Assembly: GCF_024323335.1 (NCBI RefSeq) | Contig: NC_066580.1 | Span: 259,081,332-259,145,331, forward strand | DNA from: Lathyrus oleraceus | Lineage: Eukaryota > Streptophyta > Magnoliopsida > Fabales > Fabaceae | Direction of reading: 5' to 3' | Length of the DNA stretch: 64,000 nucleotides | In this document: in pieces, positions 34,524-45,068 of the stretch | Layout of the letters: each line of letters starts with the position of its first letter | Position numbering within the stretch: position 1 is the first letter of the stretch | Notes under the pieces: generated by a model | What the model was told of the DNA's origin: nothing | Databases searched by the model: none | The model's input: the letters and a program-made list of their open reading frames with translations, nothing else | Program-made: the position numbers and the translations under genes

Positions 34524-34661
34524 AGATTCCATGCCACCTGGATATTAGGGGGTTCTATGAAGGAATCTACATAACATAAGGGGGGTATTGAAAAAATAAC
34601 TTTACCAGGGGGGTAACCCTAAACTCGCTAACATTACAGGGGGGTAAAGTGTATTTAACCC
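34524..34661 (-). repeat. Right terminal inverted repeat of the MULE
   Basis: Reverse complement of 10894-11031, ending ...GTATTTAACCC, followed by the 9-bp duplication TACTGCCAA at 34662-34670. Confidence 0.93.
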
Positions 34662-34670
34662 TACTGCCAA

Positions 34671-35325
34671 TGGATCGAACTTGAATAATAATATGGTGCA
34701 AGCTCTTTGCAAAGACTTCAAGATTGCACATCATAATTCTTCTCCCTACAGACCTAAGATGAATGGGGCTGTTGAAGCTACGAATAAGAACACCAAGAAG
34801 ATTATCCAGAAGATGGTTGTCACATATAAGTATTGGCATGAGATGCTCCCATTTGCTTTGCACGGGTACCGAACATCCATCCGCACTTAAACAGGGGCAA
34901 CCCCTTTCTCTCTTGTATATGGTATAGAAGCAGTACTCCCCGTAAAGGTTGAGATTCCTTCATTGCGTGTGCTCATGGAATCCAAGTTGACTGAGTCTAA
35001 ATGGTGTCAGACCAAATTTGACCAGCTGAATTTGATTGAAGAGAAGAGATTAATTGGCAAATGTCATGGTCAGTTATATCAACAAAGAATGAAGAAAGCT
35101 TTTGATAAGAAGGTCAAACCTCGTGTGTTCAGAGAAGGTGACCTTGTGCTCAAAAATATTTTATCTTTCAAACCAGATTCTAGGGGCAAATGGACTCCTA
35201 ATTATGAAGGCCCATATGTTGTTAAGACAGCCTTTTCAGGTGGTGCTTTGATTCTTACAACTATGGATGGTGAAGAGTTCACTCGTCCGGTGAATGCAGA
35301 TGCAGTTAAGAAATACTTCGCCTAA
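34671..35325 (+). pseudogene. int: Integrase of Ogre-A, first copy, C-terminal part
   Basis: It resumes the integrase codon interrupted at 10893 in frame. It shows 'NSSPYRPKMNGAVEATNK' with the catalytic Glu, then the C-terminal part 'PRVFREGDLVLKNILSFKPDSRGKWTPNYEGPYVV' typical of Ty3/gypsy integrases, ending at TAA 35323-35325. One in-frame TAA at 34888-34890 is shared with the second copy (43425-43427). No chromodomain, as expected for Tat elements. Confidence 0.88.
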
Positions 35326-36433
35326 AAAAAGAAAAGAGCAGGTCGCTGAGTTGAAAACCCGAAAGGGCAGATTAGGCAAAAATGAGCGTCTCGGTGGATT
35401 GAAAACCCGAAAGGGTGATCCAGGCAAAAGTTAGAGACATAAAACAGAAAGAACTTTCCCGATAAGTTGAGTACCCCACCATGGGGCAACTTATGCCAAA
35501 ATTCGGGAATATGGCAAGTAACTGCATTCTGATGATCTTTAAATTTTGGAGAAACTTTGAGTACAAGGGTTGACATCAATTCATTATCCCAGGTAGCGGC
35601 CGAAAGCACAGTGGACATCAAGAGTTGGTAGAAAGATTAGTGGTTATTTATATTCAATGTAACCCTTTTCCATGTAAATTACCATTTTTAACCTTGTAAA
35701 AACCTATGGAGTCTTGTCATTTACAGACTACCATTCCATTAAATAAAGTTGAACTTTTATCCAATTATTTTCACTCTTATTTACTTCAGCCAATAGTTTT
35801 AAATGTTATTATGATCATTTTGAAATTTAAAATTTTAATCAAAATCATTTTTCTTAAATATATAAAAGCAAGAATTTTTCAAAGCAAATTTAAAAGAAAT
35901 ATCTACAGCATTTCAAAAGCATCAAGTCTTCAGTGTGAAGCATTGAGGGTTCCCCAAAGCAGTTAATCCTTCGGGTATCCCTAGTCGAGTTTGTTGATCC
36001 AGTTCCCCTGCGGCGTGTTTGATCCCCAACAGAGTTTCGGTATCCCCTTGCGGAGTTTGTGTATTCTTCAGCAGATTCGATTTTGGATCTTCAGCGGAGT
36101 AAGTTGATTTCCTTAGTAGATCGCGTTGGTGTCTCTATCAATCGCCATCCGACTCGCTCCCAATCAGAGTTTCCTCCTGGTTTCTAGGCAGCTATCTTGT
36201 GTTTATCTTCTGTATGGTTGTCTCCTATTTAACATGGTGTTGACCTAAAATTCCCCGTAGACTCGATAATTTTTCCTTTCCTCAGCATATCTCCTCCTTC
36301 CCCAACTAGGTTTGAGCTTTTGGGATGTGGATCTCTCTGTTCTCTGGTAGTTATTTCCCTTTTGAGGATTGTACCGATGATTCAAATTTTGCGACACCCT
36401 TGTATCCTTTGCGATCATTTTGTCAGCATAATC

Positions 36434-36434
<1 letters not shown>

Positions 36435-36508
<74 letters not shown>
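36435..36508. repeat. (AT)n microsatellite
   Basis: Uninterrupted alternating TA over about 74 bp. The second copy has one at the same relative place (44985-45065), so the run predates their separation. Apparent IYIY frames on both strands are artefacts. Confidence 0.98.
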
Positions 36509-36518
<10 letters not shown>

Positions 36519-36987
36519 TCATGTAAGTTCATATTTGCATATTTGCATCATTCATATTTGCTAAATCATTATTTGAGATTCTTATGCTTTGTTATGATGG
36601 TACTTTATCCCCATACAAGTTCGGTGTCTGTCCTCTCTCAATTATAGATGGTCGGCCCCTTAAGCAGAATGACTTTAACCTTTCTTCTTTCCACCACTGG
36701 GTTATTTCCTCGTGGAGGATCATTGTTTCAGTTTTCCTCCCCAGTCGATTATCTGGATGGAACCATTCCCCTTGAGATATATCCTCATTGGGTTGAGTCT
36801 TGATTGACCGTTTCTTTCTAGCTCTTACCTAGATAGATATTTTGAGTCTCCTGAGAGTTTATTGCCCCGTAACTGGTAATATTCTTCTTAGTTTGCAGTT
36901 TGTTACTTCTTGCCCAATACCCGGCAAAAGTATCCCTATTTTTCTCCTCAGTAGAGTCCCCAATGGATCTATTCCCCTAGAAAGTAT

Positions 36988-37775
36988 ATCCTTGATATGT
37001 TCATCCTAACCGGTGACAGATATCTTTCTCTCCCCCTGCTAGAGTCTATCCTTGATATGTTCATCTTAACCTGTGATGGATTTTCTCTTTCGTGGTATTC
37101 TACCCAGTAAAAAGGTAGTTGTAATCCCTATTTTGTTCCTCGGAGAGTTAATCCTTGATATGTTCATCCTAACCGATGACGGGTTTCCTTCTCTTTGCGG
37201 TCTTCTACCCAGTAACCAATAGTTGTAAATCCTGCTTTTTTTCCCCTTTGTAGAGTTTATCCTTGATATGTTCATCCTAATCGATGACGAATATCCTCTC
37301 ATGGTATTCTATCCAGTAACTGATAGATGTAATTCCTATTTCTCTCCTCACAGAGTCTATCCTTGATATGTTCATCTTAACCGCTGACGAATTTTCTCTT
37401 TGATGGTATTCTATCCAGCATTCGATAGATGTAATTCCTACTTGTTGTTCAGTTGGTATATCCTTGATATGTTCATCCTAACCGATGACGGGTATCCTCC
37501 TTGAAATTCCCAAGCAAGTTAATCCTTGATATGTTCATCCTAACCGATGACGGATTTTCTTCCCTGTTGAGTTTATCCTTGATATGTTCATCCTAACCGA
37601 TGACGGATACTCTCATCTTTGGTCTTCTGCCCAGTAACTGGTAATTGTAAATCCTACTTTCTGCAGTTTTTCCCCAGCAAGGCTATTCTTACCCAGTAAC
37701 CGGTAATGAATACTCCCTCCCGATGGTTCCCAGTGAGTCATCCTTGATATGTTCATCCTAATCGATGACGGATGT
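36988..37775 (+). repeat. Dispersed tandem motif array in the Ogre-A 3'UTR (9 copies)
   Basis: 'ccttgatatgttcatcctaa' followed by 'ccgatgacgga' variants at about 36990, 37050, 37152, 37261, 37361, 37461, 37522, 37576 and 37742. Spacers of 50-165 bp share 'cccagtaac.ggtagttgtaa' text. The second copy has only five (45540-45995). Confidence 0.9.
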
Positions 37776-38330
37776 CCTCTCTGACAGATATTTATTATCT
37801 CCTTACCTAGTAATAGGTAGTAGATAGTAGATTTCCGCTCCTCCTGTGTTGAAGTTTATTTCTTCCTCAGTTCAGTTGAGTGTGTATTTCCTAAGTGAAA
37901 TCGATTTTCCTGCATGATTCAAGTACTTCAGTGTTATCCTGATCTACTCGAATCCCCTGTAGATGTTTTGTTTCCCCGACTGAGTCTTTCCATTTTGTAT
38001 GGAATTCCTCTAGTCCCCCAGCAATTTTAAGTCGTAGCTTGGCCGACTTATAATTTAATTTATTCCCCCCAGAGTCTCTGTCTCCCTAGGGAGTTTTCCT
38101 CATGGAATGCATTATACTCCTCCGGACTTTCGGTCTCTCTGATTTCTTTTCCTCTATGGAAATATTTCCCCACAGAGCATTAGCTTTTTCATTCATATCA
38201 TATGCATCATGAGGTTTCTTAGGGACCAAAATTTGTTTCTATATGTTGTTATTTAAGCGCAATCTACTGAGTCGAGCCGAAGATTTTAACCTTCACCTCC
38301 TCAGCTAGAATATCCTTAAATAGGGGCAGC

Positions 38331-38926
38331 TGTAAGACCCCAATTTTGACCCTAAGATCCCTCATGCAATTTCATCATATGCATTAGACTTGGGATCATA
38401 CCTTGACATCCTCCTTACCCCTCTTTCATTGGGTTTGTTTTGGGAGAGATCACCAAGCACCATGTGATTGTATCATACTTGTATATTATCATTTTACTAA
38501 CCAAAATACCAAAAATATGTCTTTGCATTTGCCTAACTCTTTTGTAGGTAGGGCATGATCACATTGATTTATCAAGTTCGTATCTAGGGTTTGAGGCCCT
38601 CATGACAAAGAGCATAACTATGAATTTGATCCAAAAATGGTTATAAGCATCATATATGAGTCCCATTGATCTCTACATGTTATATTAATCAAGTATTCTT
38701 CAAGAGTTTGGAGATGATTTGCCTTGGAAACCCTAGTTTAACTGGGTATCTTTAGTAACTTCTCCAACCAGCCATCTCACCAATTGATCAAGTCATCTTA
38801 TGCATATATGAGCTACCATGAGCCAAGAAAGTCAAGAGAATTGAAGGTTAGCAAGTTGTTTGATGGTGGTTGGCCAAATAAATTCATCTGATCAAAATTG
38901 GGTCTCCCTAGACCCTATCTCCTACA
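38331..38926 (+). repeat. Truncated LTR of Ogre-A (first 596 bp) fused to an internal sequence
   Basis: It starts TGTAAGACCCC after the polypurine tract and matches 46563-47195. It then stops at 'ctcctaca', where the complete LTR reads on into 'cttttcacc'. Here the sequence switches to gag/protease text homologous to 6440. The remaining ~3.4 kb of LTR and the first ~4.5 kb of the next internal region are missing. Confidence 0.92.
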
Positions 38927-40322
38927 GCAGCAATAGTAACAATGTCAACTATAGATCAGTATCGCCGTTGGTTATACGGTTAGCGGGTCCAGTCTCGTAT
39001 TCATCTGATAAAGTTGTTCTGTATCAGTATAATGCTACGATGATGAAGGATGGTCAAGAGGTCTTGTTGCCTACGACCAGTTCTGTGGTGAGCATTATCG
39101 ATGTTACCAAGGTGACCCGAAGTGGTCGTGTATTTGGGCTGGTTTTCCCAAAGGATAAAGAAGAATCAGTTGTCAGTAAGAAGGTAGAAGTGCCTGCTGT
39201 AGATCCGGTTAGTGCTTCAAAGTATAAGTATGGATAATCCAGCGATTTGAAGGCTAATGATGATGATGAGGTACTTCGTTTGATCAAGAGAAGTGAGTTT
39301 AATGTGGTGGAGTAGTTGCTCCAAACCCCTTCAAAGATCTCAGTGTTGTCTTTGCTCATGAATTCAGAAGCGCACAGAGAAGCACTGCAGAAAGTTCTCG
39401 AGCAAGCTTTTGTGGAACATGATGTTACAATGGATCAGTTTGATCATATTGTGGCTAACATCACTTCCTGCAACAATCTCAGCTTTTATGATGAAGAACT
39501 CCCTGGGGAGGGCAGAAATCATAACTTGGCTTTGCCTATCTCAATGAACTGCAAAGATGATGCTTTGTCGAATGTGCTTGTTGACACCGGGTCTTCATTG
39601 AATGTACTGCCGAAGTCAAAATTGTCAAAGTTATCATATCAAGGAGCGTCTATGAGGTATAGCGGTGTAATCGTCAAAGCTTTTGACGGTTCATACAAAA
39701 CAGTGATAGGTGAAGTAGACCTTCCAGTTAAGATAGGTCTGAGTGACTTCCAGACTACTTTTCAAGTAATGGACATCCACCCGGCCTACAGTTGCTTGTC
39801 GGGAAGGCCATGGATCCATGAGGCAGGAGCTGTTACCTCCACATTGCATCAGAAGCTCAAATTTGTGAAGAATGCAAAGCTTGTAATCATTGACGGGGAG
39901 AAGGCATTGTTGGTTAGCCACCTGTCATCATTCTCTTTTGTTGAAGCTGAGGATGAGGTTGGAACTCCATTCAAAGCCTTATCTATTACTGCTAAAAGGA
40001 GAGTTTGGGCACCTATGTCCTTATTGAAGGATGCAAAGAAGATTGTTGAAGAAGGCAATGTTGATCAGTGGGGGCGTATGGTAGAGGTCTCCCACAACAA
40101 AGGCAGAACTGGTCCGGGTTTTCAGCAAGGTTCATCAACTGCAAGGTCTGAAGATATGCAACTTAGCTTCCGTAGCGGAGGGATCATTCATGGAAATGAA
40201 CAACACTTAGTTGTTGTGCTAGAGGATGACGAAGAGGAAGACTGCACCAATTTTGTGACACATGGAAAGGCTTGCAACAATTGGACTGTTGTTGATGTTC
40301 TCATTATTTTGCATCGATCTAA
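38927..40322 (+). pseudogene. pro: Gag tail and aspartic protease of Ogre-A, second copy
   Basis: Homologous to 6440-7830. The protease active site is intact (LVDTGSSLNVLP around 39577-39612) and the frame 39316-40326 is open across the whole retropepsin region. Upstream stops are TAA at 39235-39237, shared with the first copy, and TAG at 39313-39315, private. It ends at the splice donor at 40323. Truncated at its 5' end by the junction at 38926, so there is no gag start. Confidence 0.88.
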
Positions 40323-40577
40323 GTAATTGCTTTTATATGTTTTCAAAATCCTTCTCCTATTCCTAAGGGAGAAGCGAACATTGTTTGGGCATTTTCAAAT
40401 TGATCATTAATAAAATTAATTATATTCATCCACATCTATGATGTTTGTTTTTACTTTTTACTTTATTCTGAAAATGGTAATCACAAAAAACATACATAAA
40501 CAATATAATTGCCCATCTGCATAATATTTGGTCACAAATTCACTTCTCTAAAATCAAAATATCAAATCATTATGCAG
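40323..40577 (+). other. Ogre-type intron, second copy
   Basis: 255 bp, same donor (AA|GTAATTGC) and acceptor (TATGCAG|G) as 7831-8086, same phase 2. Splicing joins the open protease frame to the RT frame. Confidence 0.8.
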
Positions 40578-41950
40578 GTTGGTTCCTAACCCCATTGAAT
40601 ACAATGGTCCTTCTCCTTCTCCAAATTTTGAATTCCTTGTGTTTGAGGCCGAGGAGGAAACTGAGGAAGAAGTGAGTGATGAATTATCTCGTCTTCTTGA
40701 GCATGATGAAAAAGCCATTAAGTCGTTCGAAGAGTAGATTGAGTTAGTCAACTTGGGTTCGGAGGATGATGTAAAGGAATTCAAGATTGGGTCTCGACTG
40801 TGTCTAGATGCGAATAAGGGGTTGATTGATCTTCTTCGAGAGTATTCAGATGTGTTTGATTGGTCCTATCAAGACATGCCTGGTTTAGATTCTAAGATTG
40901 TGGAGCATAGATTTCCGTTGAAGCCAAAATGCCCGCTAGTCAAGCAGAAATTGAGAAGAACGTATCCTAATATGGCAGTGAAGGTCAAAGAAGAAGTGCA
41001 AAAGCAGATTGACGCCGGTTTCCTTGTGACCGCTGAGTATCCGCAATGGGTGGCCAATATTGTGCCTGTGCCAAATAAAGATGGAAAGGTCCGCATGTGT
41101 GTTGACTATAGAGATTTGAATAAAGCCAGTCCAAAAGATGATTTCCCTTTGCCACACATTGATATGTTGGTGGACAATACTGCTAAATTCAAAGTCTTTT
41201 CGTTTATGGATGGATTTTCCGGATATAATCAGATCAAGATGGCACCCAAAGATATGGAGAAGACCACATTCATTACACCTTGGGGAACATTCTGTTATAG
41301 AGTCATGCCTTTTGGTTTAAAGAATGCTGGTGCGACTTACCAAAGAGCAATGACTACTCTTTTTCATTATATGATGCATAAAGAGATTGAAGTTTATGAC
41401 GATGACATGATTGTTAAATTGATTGATGAAGAGGAACATGTTGAGCATTTGTTGAAGCTATTTCAGCGTTTGAGGAAGTATAAACTCCACTTGAATCCCA
41501 ATAAGTTTACTTTTGGTGTTCGTTCTGCTAAGTTGTTGGGCTTTATTGTCAGCGAGAAAGGTATTGAAGTTGATCCTGCCAAGGTCAAAGCAATACAAGA
41601 GATGCATGCGCCCAAAACTGAGAAGCAAGTCAGAGGGTTTCTCGGTCGCTTGAATTATATCTCAATATTCATATGACTGCCACATGTGCGCCTATATTCA
41701 AGCTTCTTCGGAAAGATCAGTCTTGTCATTTGACCGAAGAGTGCTAGAAAGATTTTGACAATATCAAGGAATATTTGCTTGAACCTTGGAAAACTTTTTG
41801 CGTATTGGCTTGGGCTGCTAAGCGTCTGCGTCAGTATATGTTGAATCATACCACTTGGTTGATATCCAAAATGGATCCAATCAAGTATATATTTGAGAAG
41901 CCTGCTTTAACTGGGAGGATCGCTCGTTGGTAGATGTTGTTATCAGAGTA
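40578..41950 (+). pseudogene. pol: Reverse transcriptase and Ty3-type RNase H of Ogre-A, second copy (defective)
   Basis: Homologous to 8087-9653. TAG at 40735-40737 (CAG in the first copy) interrupts the N-terminus. RT motifs are otherwise clear (MCVDYRDLNKASPKDD, MPFGLKNAGATYQRAM). The catalytic box reads Tyr-Asp-Asp-Asp at 41395-41406 instead of Tyr-Val-Asp-Asp through one base. A 7-bp deletion near 41672 shifts the frame. TAG at 41745-41747 is shared with the first copy. About 170 bp of RNase H are deleted near 41788. Confidence 0.88.
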
Positions 41951-42560
41951 TGATATTGAATACCGATCAAAGAAAGCGATCAAAGGTAGTATCTTGGCTA
42001 ACCATTTGGCTCACCAACCGATTGAAGATTATCAGTCAGTGCAGTGTAATTTTCCTGATGAAGAGATATTGTACTTGAAAATGAAAGATTGTGATGAACC
42101 ATTGCTTGAAGAAGGGCCAGAACCTAGTTCCCGTTGGGGCATGGTATTTGATGGAGCTATTAATCAATATGGAAATGGAATTGGGGCGGTGATTATTACT
42201 CCTCAAGGCACCCACTTTCCCTTTACAGCTAGATTGACTTTCAAGTGTACAAATAATATGGCAGAGTATGAAGCTTGCATTATGGGGCTTGAAGAGGCCA
42301 TTGATCTCAGAATCAAGCATTTAGATGTCTTTAGAGATTCAGTTTTGGTTGTGAATCAAATCAAAGGGGAATGAGAGACAAATCAACCCAGTTTGATACC
42401 ATATAGAGAATATGTGAGGAGGATTTCAACTTTCTTTATAAAAGTTGAGTTTCATCATATCCCTCGAGATGAAAATCGGATGGCATGTGCTCTTGCAACG
42501 TTGGCGTCTATGATTGTAGTGAAGTATTGGAATGAAGGTCCCAATTTATTTTTAATGTGT
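41951..42560 (+). pseudogene. Archaeal-type RNase H of Ogre-A, second copy
   Basis: Better preserved than the first copy. The frame 41934-42374 is open with 'WGMVFDGAINQYGNGIGA', 'NNMAEYEACIMGLEEA' and 'FRDSVLVVNQIKGE', giving the Asp, Glu and Asp expected for catalysis. TGA at 42372-42374 replaces a TGG kept in the first copy. It continues in frame to 'HIPRDENRMACALATLASM' near 42510, with a Cys where the first copy has Asp. Tat-lineage hallmark domain. Confidence 0.85.
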
Positions 42561-43860
42561 CTTGATAGGCCAGCTCATGTGTTTTATGTTGAAGAAATCA
42601 AAGACGAGAAGCTGTGGTATTACGACATCAAATATTTCCTCCAAAGTCTGATCTACTCGCCTGGGGCATCTTTGAAAGACAAAAAGACTTTGAGAAGATT
42701 AGCCAACAATTTCTACTTGAATGGTGATATACTGTACAAGATAAACTTCGACATGGTTCTGCTCAGATGCGTGGATAGACACGAAGCAGACTTGTTGGCG
42801 ACTGAAGTGCATGAAGGTTCCTTTGGTACTCATTCCAATGGACATGTGATGAAGAAGAAGATGTTGCGAGCAGGTTACTATTGGCTGACAATGGAATCTG
42901 ATTATTGCAAGTTTGTGAAGAAATGCCACAAGTGTCAAATTTATGCAGATAAGATTCATATTCCTCTGACACTATTGAATGTTATCTCTCCCCTAGGGAC
43001 CTTCACCGTGTGGGTAATTGATATAATTGGGATGATTGAGCCTAAAGCTTCTAATGGACATCGTTTCATTTTGGTGGCAATTGACTACTTCATAAAATGG
43101 GTTGAAGCGACATCGTATGTGAATGTAACCAAGCAAGTGGTTGTGAGGTGTATCAAGAATCAGATCATATGTTGTTATGGTGTGCCAAGTAAGATCATTA
43201 CTGACAATGGATCGAACTTGAATAATAATATGGTGGAAGCTCTTTACAAAGGCTTCAAGATTGCACATCATAATTCTTCTCCCTATAGACCCAAGATGAA
43301 TGTGGCTATTGAAGCTACGAATAAGAACATCAAGAAGATTATCCATAACATGGTTGTCACATATAAGGATTGGCATGAGATGCTCCCATTTACTTTGCAC
43401 GGGTACCGAACATCCATCCGCACTTAAACAGGGACAACCCCTTTCTCTCTTGTATATGGTATGGAAGCAGTACTCCCCGTAGAGGTTGAGATTCCTTCAT
43501 TGTGTGTGCTCATGGAAGCCAAGTTGACTGAGGCTGAATGGTGTCAGACCAGATTTGACTACTGAATTTGATTGAAGAGAAGAGATTAACTACCATGTGT
43601 CATGGTCAGTCATATCAACAAAGAATGAAGAAAGCTTTTGATAAGAAGGTCAAACCTCGTGTGTTCAGAGAAGGTGACCTTGTGCTCGAAAAGATTTTAT
43701 CTTTCAAACCAGATTCTAGGTGCAAATGGACTCCTAATTATTAAGGCCCATATGTTGTTAAGACAGCCTTTTCAGGCGGTGCTTTGATTCTTATAACTAT
43801 GGATGGTGAAGAGTTCACTCGTCCCATGAACGCAGATGCAGTTAAGAAATACTTCGCCTA
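42561..43860 (+). pseudogene. int: Integrase of Ogre-A, second copy
   Basis: Open from 42393 to 43427. The zinc-binding H2C2 region is HEGSFGTHSNGH...CHKC (42805-42935). The catalytic core has Asp in 'VIDIIGMIE', Asp in 'ITDNGSNLN' (43200-43215) and Glu in 'NVAIEATNK', so all three catalytic residues are present. TAA at 43425-43427 is shared with the first copy. A one-base loss near 43560 and further stops follow. Reading ends at TAA 43858-43860, matching 35325. Confidence 0.87.
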
Positions 43861-44985
43861 AAAAAAGAAAAGAACAGGTCGCTGAGTTGAAAACCCGAAA
43901 GGGCGGCTTAGGCAAAAATGAGTGTCTCGGTGGATTGACAACCCGAAAGGGTGATCCAGGAAAAAGTTAGACACATAAAACAGAAAGAACTTTCCTGATA
44001 AGTTGAGTACCCCACCATGGGGCAACTTATGCAAAAATAAGGGATTATGACAAGTAACTGCATTCTGATGATCTTCAAATTTTGGAGAAACTTTGAGCAC
44101 AAGGGTTGACACCAATTCATTATCCCCGATAGCGGCCAAAAGCACAGCGGACATCAAGAGTTGGTAGAAGTATTAGTGGCCATTTGTATTTAATGTAACC
44201 CTTTTCCATGTAAATTACCATTTTCAACCTTGTAAAAATATATGGAGTCTTGTCATTTACAGACTACCATTCCATTAAATAAAGTTGAACTTTTATCCAA
44301 CTATTTTCACTCTTATTTACTTCAGCCAATAGTTTTAAATGTTATTGTGATCATTTTGAAATTTAAAATTTTAATCAAAATCATTTTCCTTAAATATATA
44401 AAAGCAAGAACTTTTCAAAGTAAATTTAAAAGAAATATCAACAGCATTTCAAAAGCATCAAGTCTTCAGTGTGAAGCACTGAGGGTTCCCCAAAGCAGTT
44501 AACCCTTCGGGTATCCCTAGCCGAGTTTGTTGATCCAATTCCCCTGCGGCGTGTTTTATCCCCGATAGAGTTTTGGTATCCCCTTGCGGAGTTTGTGTAT
44601 TCTTCAGCAGATTCGATTTTGGATCTTCAGTAGAGTAAGCTGATTTCCCCAGTAGATCACGTTGGTGTCTCTATCAGTCGCCATCCGACTCGCTCCCAGT
44701 CAGAGTTTCCTCTTGGCTTCCGAGCAGCTATCTTGTGTTTATCCTCTGTATGGTTGTCTCCCATTTAACATGGTGTTAACCTAAAATTCCCCGCAGACTC
44801 GATAATTTTTCCTTTCCTCAACATATCTCCTCCTTCCCTAACTAGGTTTGAGCTTTTGGGATGTGGATCTCTCTGTTCTCTGGCAGTTATTTCCCTTTTG
44901 AGGATTGACCAAGGATTGTACCGATGATTCAAATTTTGGTGACACCCTTGTATCCTTTGTGATCGTTTTGTCAAAGTAATCACCA

Positions 44986-45068
<83 letters not shown>

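Larger units (their letters stand above)
10894..34661 (+). mobile_element. Mutator-like DNA transposon (MULE) carrying two convergent genes, interrupted by Ogre-B
   Basis: Bounded by long terminal inverted repeats (10894-11031 and 34524-34661) starting GGGTTAAATACAC, and by a perfect 9-bp duplication. Without Ogre-B and one copy of its target duplication the element is about 4996 bp. The left gene is a MULE transposase on the plus strand (11196 to 33133). The right gene encodes a GRF zinc-finger protein on the minus strand (34293 to 33798). The two face each other across about 660 bp, the layout of maize MuDR. The transposase would be intact without Ogre-B, so this MULE was probably autonomous until that insertion. 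Confidence 0.93.
35326..38330 (+). other. 3'UTR of Ogre-A, first copy
   Basis: Non-coding 3 kb. It starts with the conserved post-pol block (35340-35440). It contains an AT dinucleotide run at 36435-36508, then nine copies of a 'ccttgatatgttcatcctaa' motif between 36990 and 37775, and ends in the polypurine tract TTAAATAGGGGCAGC (38316-38330). CCCC- and TTCC-rich throughout on this strand. Homologous to 43861-46562. Confidence 0.85.

Noticed and set aside
36245..36564. IYIYIY proteins on both strands
   Set aside because: Translation of the (AT)n microsatellite; the same at 44765-45082.
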